A DNA stretch of 24,066 nt. Source: an uncultured Erysipelotrichaceae bacterium (GTDB lineage Bacteria > Bacillota_I > Bacilli_A > RF39 > UBA660). Made by a program: the position numbers and the translations under genes. The notes under the pieces were generated by a model, which had not been told where the DNA came from, made no database searches, and worked only from the letters and a program-made list of their open reading frames with translations. This document shows positions 6,022 to 13,874 of the stretch, piece after piece (position 1 is the stretch's first letter; each line of letters begins with the position of its first letter). Location of the stretch: the NCBI GenBank assembly GCA_902797105.1, contig CADBRL010000052.1, positions 1 to 24,066 on the forward strand. The letters run 5' to 3'.

Positions 6022-7404
6022 ATGAGAAGTAAAAAAGGATTTGCTTTTATAGAAACAATTATAACTGTTGTGATATTATCAGCATCACTTCTTTATTTAT
6101 ATAGTACTTATAGTGCTATTTTAAGTGATGAAAAAGTTAGAGTATATTATGATGACCCTTCATTTATTTATTATACTAATTATGTTAAAAAGTTTTTTGA
6201 AGAATATGCAGATTTAGAAAATATAAAGAGAAGTAAATTTAATGATACTTATGTAATTTCAATTGGGACGGGGTATCAAGACTTACTTAAAGATCGTAGT
6301 ATGGCTGCAGCTTTAGAAAAGATAGTAGAAAGTTTTAGAATAAATCACATAGCAATTGTAAAAAGTGATATGTTTAATAACTGTTTTGAAGGTACAGAAG
6401 AGTATTGTGAAAGTTCAATAAAGAATTTAAATTATAATATGCAAAAATATGTTACTTCTTTAAGTGATACAAAGTATAATTACTATTTAGTAGTTGAATA
6501 TGCAATTAGACTAGATGAAACAACTGGAAAACAAGTAAAATGTACTCCCACTATTGATAAAAGATGTCAAACTTATTATGCATCTATTGGATTATCTGGT
6601 GATAATGATAATTTAATTTTAGCAGATTATATTAAATCATTATATGTAACACAAGGTGAAAATGGACTATATCATCATGATGGAACACTTACAAATGGTA
6701 TAAGTGATGGATCGTACAGATATGCTGGAAAAACTGTAGATAATTATATATGTTTGGGAACAGATGCTGAAACATGCCCTGATTCGAATTTATTTAGAGT
6801 AATTGGTGTTTTTGGTAATATGGTAAAAGTAATTAAGGATAAATCTATTGGCACTATGAAATGGGATAGTAATGGCAAAAACACATGGTCAACATCAAGT
6901 TTAAATGTATATTTAAATGATACATATTTTAATAGTTTGGATACTTCACTGAAAGGAAAAATCGCATATACAAATTGGATAGTCGGAGGATATTCACCAT
7001 TAAATATTAATAATGATACACCATATGAAGCATATCAAAATGAAATAACAAATCCAATTAATGAAACAACGTATGGTGGCAAAATAGGATTAATGCATAT
7101 AAGTGATTATGCTTATTCAACTGTGCCTCAAACATGGCAAATAAAACTTAGAAATTTTGGATTTAGATACGGTTCAGTTTTTCCTGAAGATGCTACAAGT
7201 TGGTTGAGATCGGATAATCATGAATGGACTATTACACGTAATTCTGAAAATGAAACTAATGCCTTTTATATTTATAGTTATGGTAATTTTGGAAATTATG
7301 ATGTAAAAAATGAATTTATTGTTAGGCCTACTTTTTATTTAAATTCTAACTTGACATATGCAACTGGTTCTGGTACATCATCCGATCCGATTAGAATTAA
7401 ATAA
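6022..7404 (+). CDS. Prepilin-like surface protein with a large C-terminal domain (DUF6273-like)
   Basis: 460 residues. The N-terminus MRSKKG/FAFIETIITVVILSAS has all features of a type IV prepilin signal: basic leader, Gly before the cleavage site, Phe at +1, Glu at +5, then a 20-residue hydrophobic helix. It should be inserted by Sec and processed by a prepilin peptidase. Residues about 40-215 form a middle region. Residues about 226-460 form a domain shared with the next protein (pattern DGSYRYAGKTVDNYI, LFRVIGVFG, VKVIKD, W then SSLNVYLN, WIVGGYS), ending in GSGTSSDPIRIK. I believe such domains are annotated DUF6273. Six cysteines form three pairs, each C-x7-C (121/129, 174/182, 244/252), consistent with disulfide loops outside the cell. 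RBS GGTAAGTGAT precedes ATG 6022; it is the first gene of a three-gene operon. Confidence 0.8.
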   Translation: MRSKKGFAFIETIITVVILSASLLYLYSTYSAILSDEKVRVYYDDPSFIYYTNYVKKFFEEYADLENIKRSKFNDTYVISIGTGYQDLLKDRSMAAALEKIVESFRINHIAIVKSDMFNNCFEGTEEYCESSIKNLNYNMQKYVTSLSDTKYNYYLVVEYAIRLDETTGKQVKCTPTIDKRCQTYYASIGLSGDNDNLILADYIKSLYVTQGENGLYHHDGTLTNGISDGSYRYAGKTVDNYICLGTDAETCPDSNLFRVIGVFGNMVKVIKDKSIGTMKWDSNGKNTWSTSSLNVYLNDTYFNSLDTSLKGKIAYTNWIVGGYSPLNINNDTPYEAYQNEITNPINETTYGGKIGLMHISDYAYSTVPQTWQIKLRNFGFRYGSVFPEDATSWLRSDNHEWTITRNSENETNAFYIYSYGNFGNYDVKNEFIVRPTFYLNSNLTYATGSGTSSDPIRIK

Positions 7405-7416
7405 AGGAGGTAACTT

Positions 7417-8241
7417 ATGAAAAATAATAAAGGTTTTATTTCTATAACTGTTATATATTCTTTTTTCTTAGTCTTTTTAAGTTTAATGATGTTTATTGTT
7501 GTAAATATGGTTACTACTAGAAATCTTTTAAATAATATGAAAACCACTATTAAAAATGATATAAGTGATAGTAATTTTGCAAATTATTTATTAAATAGAA
7601 GGAGTGAAATAAATCTTAAAAAAATAGATAATTCATATAGATATACTGGCGCAAATCCAAATAATTATATTAAATTTAATAATGAAAATTATCGAATAAT
7701 TGGCATTATTGATGGAAGAGTAAAAATTATAAAAGGTACGGCGATAAGTAATATTGCTTGGGATACTAATAATCAAAATACTTATTCTTCATCAAGCTTA
7801 AATACTTATTTAAATAGTACATTTAAAAATAGTTTAGGAACAAATATTAATTTAATAGATACTACTGTGTGGTATGTAGGTGGTTTAGATAGTAGTTATA
7901 AATCAAAAACTGGTGATGTAATAGTAAAAGATGAACTTTCTAATAATGGTGTAGTAGTAAATGAACATATTGCTATTCCATATATAAGAGATTACATATA
8001 TGCAAGTGGTGGAACAACAATAACTAAAACTAATAATTGGCTATTTACAAGTAATATGTGGTTTATTACAAGAATGAGTACTACCATATTAAATAGTTAT
8101 TATTTAACAAGTACTGGAGCAATAGATTATACTGATATAGTAAGTATTACTAAAAATATAAAACCATGTTTTTATTTAAAAGGTAGTGTTAAATATATAA
8201 GTGGAAGTGGCACAAATAGTGATCCATATATTGTGGGGTAG
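7417..8241 (+). CDS. Prepilin-like surface protein, paralogue of the preceding protein
   Basis: 274 residues. The N-terminus MKNNKG/FISITVIYSFFLVFLS resembles a prepilin signal with Gly-Phe at the cleavage site, but position +5 is Thr instead of Glu, so it may be processed yet not assembled like a true pilin, or may be a membrane-anchored protein. After the helix and a short linker, residues about 70-274 are paralogous to the end of the preceding protein: DNSYRYTGANPNNYI, YRIIGIIDG, VKIIKG, AWDTNNQNTYSSSSLNTYL, VWYVGG, and the tail GSGTNSDPYIVG. Only one cysteine is present, so the disulfide loops of the neighbour are absent. The start has an excellent AAAGGAGGT site, 12 nt after the previous stop. 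Function unknown; probably cell-surface. Confidence 0.75.
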   Translation: MKNNKGFISITVIYSFFLVFLSLMMFIVVNMVTTRNLLNNMKTTIKNDISDSNFANYLLNRRSEINLKKIDNSYRYTGANPNNYIKFNNENYRIIGIIDGRVKIIKGTAISNIAWDTNNQNTYSSSSLNTYLNSTFKNSLGTNINLIDTTVWYVGGLDSSYKSKTGDVIVKDELSNNGVVVNEHIAIPYIRDYIYASGGTTITKTNNWLFTSNMWFITRMSTTILNSYYLTSTGAIDYTDIVSITKNIKPCFYLKGSVKYISGSGTNSDPYIVG

Positions 8242-8244
8242 ATT

Positions 8245-8814
8245 ATGAAAAGATTAAATAAAAAAGGAAGTACACTATTAGAACTTATTATAAGTATAGC
8301 TTTAATATCTGTTGTTTTAGTATTTTTAATGCGTCTTTTAGTTGATTTAAATAATACTGAAACTAATAATGTATATGCTAAAAATAATCAAATAAATAGA
8401 GCAGAAATTATTAGAATGATTGAAAATGATTTAAATAATAATATTATTGCAGGTCTTGATAGTAGTAACTCAGCAAAAGATAATTTAATAATTAATTTTA
8501 AATTTGCTAGTGGTAAAATTAGTACTATAAATGCAACGAGTGATAAATTTACTTATACAAGTTCAAGTGGCACAAAAAGAACATGGACAATGGATAAATG
8601 TAGTATATATACTGCCAAAGCTGATGTAAATTATAGTAATGATAATATTCCCAAAATATATACTTTGCAAATAGATATTGAAATTCACACAACTAATGAG
8701 AGAAATAAATATGGAAATAATAACTTACTAGATGATATATTAATAAGTTATTTAGGTAAGTATGATAATTTTAAAGGCATTGGTCAGAAAACTTGTTTAG
8801 GTTATAATTGTTAA
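8245..8814 (+). CDS. Prepilin-like protein (type II secretion/pseudopilin-like)
   Basis: 189 residues with a classical prepilin N-terminus: MKRLNKKG/STLLELIISIALISVVLV, with Gly at -1, Glu at +5 and a long hydrophobic helix. The remaining part (about 35-189) is polar and Asn/Ser/Thr-rich, with no domain I recognise. It lacks the GSGT-x-SDP tail of its neighbours and ends KTCLGYNC, with two cysteines that could pair with the one in MDKCSIY. The start is 3 nt after the previous stop, with GGGGTAG as ribosome-binding site. In a three-gene set this could be a minor pilin on which the two larger proteins are displayed, but no assembly ATPase, platform protein or prepilin peptidase is in the window. 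Its last 18 nt overlap ylbJ tail to tail. Confidence 0.75.
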   Translation: MKRLNKKGSTLLELIISIALISVVLVFLMRLLVDLNNTETNNVYAKNNQINRAEIIRMIENDLNNNIIAGLDSSNSAKDNLIINFKFASGKISTINATSDKFTYTSSSGTKRTWTMDKCSIYTAKADVNYSNDNIPKIYTLQIDIEIHTTNERNKYGNNNLLDDILISYLGKYDNFKGIGQKTCLGYNC

Positions 8815-9633
8815 AATAATAGTCATTATAGTTTGAATTAATCTTCCTTTTAAAAAATATTTGTAAGAAAGATTATATTCATTTAAAATACAAGCTACTT
8901 GAGTATGAATAGAAAAACCACCGAAAGAAATAAAAGTAATGGCTATAACTTCTTTAAATTTAATATTTAAAGAAGTTAGGGATACCAATCCTTGAGTCAT
9001 TTCTAAAAAGCCTTTAAAAAGGATATTAAAAGGATATGAAATATTAAATTCATTAAGTATTATACTAGAAAAAACTAAATAAAAGGTAATAACCCCCAGA
9101 ACAATAGTTACAGTATTCATACTAGTTTTAATTGAAGAAGAAAGATTAATATTAACTTTTTTAAAAGATTTACTTTGATTAGGTAAGTCTTTTTTATAAT
9201 ATAAAAATAATATAAAGTTAGTTAAATATAAAATAAGCATTAATTTAATAGTTATATATTTATTTAAAAATATAGTATTTAATATAGAATAAATAAATAA
9301 AGGATTAGCAAAGAAAGTAAATATTAAGGTTTTATTAGCATAATCCTTAGAAATTATATTTTCTTCATTCAGTTTACCAATTATATAAGCTCCGGATGGA
9401 CTACCACTTAAAAGAGACATAATAAAAATATAAATAGCAGTAGATCTAAAATATGAACTAAAATTTAAGTTAATTAAAAGGTCCTGAATAATAATCATGA
9501 TAAATAGATAAGGAAATACTTTATTAAGCCATATAGTTGTAGCATCAATTGTACTTTGTAAAACTATTTCATAATTTTTAAAAATTAGTATAATAAATGT
9601 CATAATAAATAAAATTGTAAGTTTTCGTTTCAT
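8797..9633 (-). CDS. ylbJ: Sporulation integral membrane protein YlbJ
   Basis: 278 residues with about eight hydrophobic segments. Characteristic YlbJ signatures are present: SGSPSGAYIIGKL at 76-88 (family SGYPxGA), FFANPLFI at 107-114, FGGFSIHTQV at 237-246 and KGRLIQT at 262-268. YlbJ is a GATE-like (nucleoside-recognition-type) membrane protein needed for spore cortex and resistance in Bacillus; transport is suspected but its substrate is not established. Family members are usually around 400 residues, so this is a short version that keeps the conserved motifs at both ends. Start ATG 9633 has AAGGAAGAG before it. It is divergent from ylbL with only 42 nt between them, as expected from the ylbJ-ylbK-ylbL neighbourhood in Bacillus. 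Confidence 0.85.
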   Translation of the reverse strand: MKRKLTILFIMTFIILIFKNYEIVLQSTIDATTIWLNKVFPYLFIMIIIQDLLINLNFSSYFRSTAIYIFIMSLLSGSPSGAYIIGKLNEENIISKDYANKTLIFTFFANPLFIYSILNTIFLNKYITIKLMLILYLTNFILFLYYKKDLPNQSKSFKKVNINLSSSIKTSMNTVTIVLGVITFYLVFSSIILNEFNISYPFNILFKGFLEMTQGLVSLTSLNIKFKEVIAITFISFGGFSIHTQVACILNEYNLSYKYFLKGRLIQTIMTIILTIIT

Positions 9634-9648
9634 ATTCTCTTCCTTTTT

Positions 9649-9657
9649 TGCTATAAT
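9649..9657 (+). promoter_or_regulatory. Extended -10 promoter of ylbL
   Basis: TGCTATAAT is a perfect extended -10 (TGnTATAAT). It lies 18 nt before the GTG start at 9676, with AAAGGTGAT in between. Any -35 would fall in the first codons of the divergent ylbJ gene and is not obvious. Confidence 0.7.
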
Positions 9658-9675
9658 TAATAAAGGTGATGCAAA

Positions 9676-10683
9676 GTGTTTAATAAAATATATGATAAAG
9701 TAAAATTATTTATTTTAGAAAATATTAAATTTTTAATAAGTTTGATTATTTTAATTTTTATATTTACTTTTGAGTTTCCTTATGTTGTTTATACTCCGGG
9801 GGGACTTGTTAATTTAAATGAAAGAATTGATGTCGAGGACGGATATGAAAAAGATGGAAGTCTTAATATGAGTTATGTTTCTATGCGTAAAGGTACAATT
9901 CCTAATATATTATTATCATATGCTATTCCTAATTGGGATTTAAAGAAAAGCGAAGACGTTACTATTCAAGATGAATCTATAGATGAACTTTTAAAACTTG
10001 AAAGAATTTATATGACTTCATCTATTAATAATGCTACTTTACTTGCATATGAAAAAGCTGGTAAAGATGTAAATATTACTAAACGTATAAATAATGTTAC
10101 ATACATAGCTGATTTTGCTAAAACTGATATTAAACTTCAAGACGAACTCTTAGAAGTTGAAGAAACAAATGTTGAAAATATTGATGATTTAAGAAATATA
10201 GTTAAAAGTAAAGAAGTCGGAGATAAAATAAATATTACTGTTAAAAGAAATGATAAAATTAAAAATTGTTATGCATTTGTTTCTAATCAAGATGAAGAAA
10301 AGAAAATTGGTATAGCTTTTTTAACAACTTATGAATATGATACTAATCCTGAAATTAAAGTTAAAACTAAGACTAGTGAGTCAGGTTCAAGTGGGGGACT
10401 AATGCTTACACTTGCTATATATAATGATTTAGTACAAGATGATTTAACTAAAGGAAGAAAAATTGTTGGTACTGGTACGATTAGTTTAGATGGCACTATT
10501 GGTGCTATTGATGGAGTTAAATATAAGATGCTTGGTGCATCTAAAAAACATGCTGATATATTTCTTTGTCCAGAAGAAAATTTTGAAGAAGCATTAAATG
10601 TTAAAGAAGAATTTGATTTAAAATTAACTTTAAAGAGTGTAAAAACTTTTGATGAAGCTGTTGAATATCTTTTAGAAAGTTAA
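9676..10683 (+). CDS. ylbL: YlbL-type membrane-anchored PDZ/Lon-like (S16) protease
   Basis: 335 residues, close to the 341 of B. subtilis YlbL. One N-terminal transmembrane helix (about 13-34) precedes the family motif YVVYTPGGLVNL. A PDZ-like segment (about 145-200) and a C-terminal Lon-type catalytic domain (about 210-335) follow. The Ser-Lys dyad is visible: Ser239 in SGSSGGLM and Lys282 in GAIDGVKYKM; the 43-residue spacing equals that of Lon Ser679/Lys722. The protein faces the outside of the membrane. In B. subtilis YlbL takes part in degrading the SOS cell-division inhibitor YneA; whether that holds here is unknown. Start: GTG 9676, 5 nt after GGTGAT and with an extended -10 promoter just upstream. 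A strong terminator follows. Confidence 0.9.
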   Translation: MFNKIYDKVKLFILENIKFLISLIILIFIFTFEFPYVVYTPGGLVNLNERIDVEDGYEKDGSLNMSYVSMRKGTIPNILLSYAIPNWDLKKSEDVTIQDESIDELLKLERIYMTSSINNATLLAYEKAGKDVNITKRINNVTYIADFAKTDIKLQDELLEVEETNVENIDDLRNIVKSKEVGDKINITVKRNDKIKNCYAFVSNQDEEKKIGIAFLTTYEYDTNPEIKVKTKTSESGSSGGLMLTLAIYNDLVQDDLTKGRKIVGTGTISLDGTIGAIDGVKYKMLGASKKHADIFLCPEENFEEALNVKEEFDLKLTLKSVKTFDEAVEYLLES

Positions 10684-10715
10684 AAAGTGTAAAATTTTAC
10701 AGTTTTAGACATAGC

Positions 10716-10743
10716 AAAAAAACCCGTAATTTCGGGTTTTTTT
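10716..10743 (+). terminator. Strong rho-independent terminator after ylbL
   Basis: An 11-bp stem, seven A then CCCG, paired with CGGG then seven T, with loop TAATTT. It is the best terminator in the window. The following 108 nt before comEA hold no recognisable gene; they contain a G-rich patch (GGG at 10783, TAGGGCGG near 10791-10798) and a weak candidate -10, GATAAT, at 10823-10828. Confidence 0.9.
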
Positions 10744-10851
10744 AAGTTTGTAAAATTTTTTAAAAAACTTTTCAAAAAAAAGGGAAAAAATAGGGCGGTT
10801 TAGGAAATATATAAAGTGAAGGGATAATTTTGGATACCAAGAAGGAGGATT

Positions 10852-11670
10852 ATGAAAAAGAATATGAAAAAAATAATAATAGGTAGTGTAATAACTCTTT
10901 TACTATTTGGAATTATTGCTTATACCAGCATAAGTAATAGTTTTCATAATGAAGAAAATATTGAAGAAAAATTATTAGCTACGACTTCTAGTAATGAAGA
11001 AAAAATAATTGATACTAAAATTAGAGTTGAAGTGAAAGGTGAAGTTGTATCTCCGGGGGTTTATGAACTTGATAAAACATCGAGACTTCAAGATTTAGTT
11101 ACTATGGCCGGAGGTTTTAATAAAAATGCTTACTACGATAATATTAATTTAAGTAGAAAGTTAAAAGATGAAATGGTGTTGGTGGTATATAATAAAAATA
11201 ATATTAAAAAAATTAATAAAAACGTGGGTGTAAGTAAAAAGAATGAAAGTACTAGTACTACTAAACCTTCTGAAGAAGAAAAACCAAAAGTAAATGATGT
11301 AGTAGAGGAAGAATGTGAAGTTAAAGATTATGATATTAAAGAATGTCTTGAAAAAGAAGAAAGTGTTATAAGTGCTGAACCTCAAGATAAAGTAGATGAG
11401 ATACCGAATGGTGATAATAGTCACGTTGAAGAAGAAAATAACAATAGTAGCAATAATTCAAGCAAAGAAGAAAATAACTGCATTATTAATATTAACACTG
11501 CAGGTATTAAAGAACTTTCAACATTAAGTGGTATTGGGGCAGCAAAAGCTCAAAAAATAATTGATTATAGGGAAGCTAATGGAAATTTTAAAACTATTGA
11601 AGAAATAATGAATGTTAAAGGTATTGGAAAAGCAACCTATGAAAAATTTAAAGCAAATATTAAAGTATAA
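10852..11670 (+). CDS. comEA: Competence DNA receptor ComEA
   Basis: 272 residues. ComEA is the membrane-anchored protein that binds incoming double-stranded DNA during transformation and passes it to ComEC. Seen here: a transmembrane anchor at 7-25; an SLBB domain at about 56-115 (VEVKGEVVSPGVYEL, then LVTMAGGFN); a long acidic, Asn/Ser-rich linker (about 116-208); and a C-terminal double helix-hairpin-helix DNA-binding domain (ININTAGIKELSTLSGIG, then MNVKGIGKATYEKFK). It is about 65 residues longer than B. subtilis ComEA, mostly in the linker. AGGAGG lies 3 nt before ATG 10852. The 3' end overlaps comEC. No competence-specific regulator site is recognised. Confidence 0.93.
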   Translation: MKKNMKKIIIGSVITLLLFGIIAYTSISNSFHNEENIEEKLLATTSSNEEKIIDTKIRVEVKGEVVSPGVYELDKTSRLQDLVTMAGGFNKNAYYDNINLSRKLKDEMVLVVYNKNNIKKINKNVGVSKKNESTSTTKPSEEEKPKVNDVVEEECEVKDYDIKECLEKEESVISAEPQDKVDEIPNGDNSHVEEENNNSSNNSSKEENNCIININTAGIKELSTLSGIGAAKAQKIIDYREANGNFKTIEEIMNVKGIGKATYEKFKANIKV

Positions 11671-13684
11671 TAAATTATTTATATTTTTAGGTTTATTTCT
11701 TCTTTTATATGTTATTTTATTTACTAAAGTAATAAAGTATTCATCAATTTATGATGAAAATACTAGTGAAATAAAAGGTAAGATTACTAGTATTAAGCTT
11801 GATGGTAATAAATTAACACTTAAAATAAATTCTAAAGAAAATATAATTGCATCATATTATATTAAAACCGAGGAAGAAAAAAATGAAGTGTTTAATGATA
11901 TTCATCTCGGGGATAAAGTATTATTAAAAGGCTCTTTAAATGAGCCTCTTGATAATACAATACCCAACACATTTAATTATAAAAAATATTTATATAATAA
12001 AAAGATATATTATACATTTAATATAACAGAATATAAAGTTATAAAAGAAAATAACATTATATATAAAATAAAAGATAAATTATTTAAAAAAATATATAGT
12101 TTAGAAAATAATGATTATTATTTAGCATTTATTCTCGGGGATAAATCTTTATTATCAAGTGATGTGTTTAATGCTTATCAGAAAAATAATATAAGTCATT
12201 TACTTGCTATCTCGGGAATGCATATTAATATTATTGTAATGTGTTTAGCTTTATTTATTAAAGATAAGAAAAAAGAGTTTTTAATAGCAACAACATTCTT
12301 ATTATTTTATTTATTTTTAACAGGTATAACAGCATCTATTACCAGAGCTATTTTATTTTATGTTTTAAAAAAACTTAATAGCATATATCATTTAAGATAT
12401 TCGAACATGCACATTCTTATACTAAGTGCATTTATAATTTTATTTATTAATCCATTTATGCTTTATGATTTAGGTTTCATATATTCATTTATTGTATGTT
12501 TTGGCATTATTTATTATAAAGATTATATAACAGGAAATTATTTTATTAAATTATTAAAATTAAGTATTATTTCATTTTTATTTAGTTTACCTATTACTGC
12601 TTTAGTTAATTATGAAATCAACTTGTTATCTATTTTTATTAATTTAATCTTTGTTCCTTGGATAAGTTTGTTTTTATATCCATTTACATTATTATCTTTT
12701 ATTTTACCATTTTTAACTCCTGTTTTCACGATTTTAATATCAATTACAAATAATTTGAATATATTTTTAGGTAAATTTAGTATTCTTGTAAACATACCAA
12801 AGATGCCTAGCGTTTTAGTAGCTTTATTTTATATTGTGCTTCTAACCAAAAGAAAGAAGAACATGTATTTTTTAATAGTAATTATTTTAATTTGTAAAAT
12901 TATTCCTAGCTTGGATATGAATTATTATGTTTATTATTTAGATGTTGGTCAGGGTGATTGTAGTATTCTTATATCACCGCAGAATAAAGAGGTTATTATG
13001 ATTGATACCGGAGGTAAAATAGAATATAAAACAGATGCTTGGAAAAAAACAAAGAAAACTTATCATTTAAGTGACAATACTATTAAATTTTTAAAAAGTG
13101 AAGGTATCACCAAAATATCTTATCTAATTATTACCCATGGAGATGCTGATCATGCTAAAGAAAGTTTAAATATTATAAATAATATTAAAGTAAAAAATAT
13201 TGTTTTAAATAAAGGTAATACTAATGACTTAGAAAAAAGTATTATTTCCACTAAAACAAATATTACAAATAAGTATAATCTTAAGTATTTTAAAATTGCT
13301 AGTTTAAATAATGAATTATATGATAATGAAAATGATAATAGTATTATAAATTATATAACATTTTTAAATTATAAACTTCTTTTTATGGGGGATGCTTCGA
13401 GTAAAGTTGAAGATGATTTAATAGAAAAATATAACTTGAAAAACATTGATATTTTAAAAATTGGACATCATGGAAGTAAATATAGTACATCTAAAACATT
13501 TATAGATAAAATAAGTCCTAAGTATTCAGTTATTAGTGTGGGAAGAAATAATAGATATGGTCATCCTCATGAAGAAGTATTAAAAAACTTGAAAAATAAC
13601 AAAATTTTAAGAACTGATTTAAAAGGTACCATTGGTATAAAGATAAATAAAAATAGGATAAAAATAAATTATATGCTTAAGTAA
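11639..13684 (+). CDS. comEC: DNA-uptake channel ComEC/Rec2
   Basis: About 681 residues. ComEC forms the channel that moves single-stranded DNA across the membrane. The layout is complete: N-terminal hydrophobic helix and OB-like DUF4131 region (to about 150), the competence membrane domain with the hallmark LAISGMHINII near residue 190 and many transmembrane helices (about 190-430), and a C-terminal metallo-beta-lactamase-like domain. The metal-binding set is intact: DVGQGDC near 435, THGDADH near 499, GDA in LLFMGDASS, and IGHHGSKYS near 608. An active nuclease that degrades the non-transported strand is therefore plausible. Start: ATG 11639 (MKNLKQILKYNKLFIF) is preferred over ATG 11612; both lie in the comEA tail, and 11639 gives a 32-nt overlap. 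Neither has a strong RBS, suggesting translational coupling to comEA. Confidence 0.93.
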   Translation: MKNLKQILKYNKLFIFLGLFLLLYVILFTKVIKYSSIYDENTSEIKGKITSIKLDGNKLTLKINSKENIIASYYIKTEEEKNEVFNDIHLGDKVLLKGSLNEPLDNTIPNTFNYKKYLYNKKIYYTFNITEYKVIKENNIIYKIKDKLFKKIYSLENNDYYLAFILGDKSLLSSDVFNAYQKNNISHLLAISGMHINIIVMCLALFIKDKKKEFLIATTFLLFYLFLTGITASITRAILFYVLKKLNSIYHLRYSNMHILILSAFIILFINPFMLYDLGFIYSFIVCFGIIYYKDYITGNYFIKLLKLSIISFLFSLPITALVNYEINLLSIFINLIFVPWISLFLYPFTLLSFILPFLTPVFTILISITNNLNIFLGKFSILVNIPKMPSVLVALFYIVLLTKRKKNMYFLIVIILICKIIPSLDMNYYVYYLDVGQGDCSILISPQNKEVIMIDTGGKIEYKTDAWKKTKKTYHLSDNTIKFLKSEGITKISYLIITHGDADHAKESLNIINNIKVKNIVLNKGNTNDLEKSIISTKTNITNKYNLKYFKIASLNNELYDNENDNSIINYITFLNYKLLFMGDASSKVEDDLIEKYNLKNIDILKIGHHGSKYSTSKTFIDKISPKYSVISVGRNNRYGHPHEEVLKNLKNNKILRTDLKGTIGIKINKNRIKINYMLK

Positions 13685-13706
13685 AAATAAGTTTGGGAGT
13701 AAAAAT

Positions 13707-13874
13707 ATGAATTATTATAATGAAATAAAAACACAAATATTAAATAATGAAATAACCAAAAAAGTAAAAGACTATTCAAAAAATAAAAGTGACTTAGCAA
13801 CTTACTATAATGTAGGTAAACTTTTAAGTAAAGCAGGTAAACATTATGGAGAAGGAATTATTAAAGAATATTCA
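13707..13874 (+). repeat. Direct repeat, copy 1 (5' end of DUF1016 gene)
   Basis: About 168 nt highly similar to 14575-14742, in the same orientation and the same reading frame. Long identical blocks include the region coding NYSKNKSDLAT and the region coding AGKHYGE. Recombination between the two would delete 868 bp. Confidence 0.8.

Noticed and set aside
8797..8850. Bidirectional terminator between the third pilin-like gene and ylbJ
   Set aside because: The genes overlap tail to tail by 18 nt, and nearby hairpins (such as TAATAGTCATTA) are too weak to call.
10744..10851. Possible riboswitch or small RNA in the G-rich leader before comEA
   Set aside because: Only short, AT-rich pairings can be drawn and no known aptamer core is recognised; it is too short to claim.
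11161..11424. Phe-rich open frame on the minus strand opposite the comEA linker
   Set aside because: It is the mirror of the Glu/Lys-rich linker (GAA/AAA read as TTC/TTT), has no RBS, and comEA is certain on the other strand.
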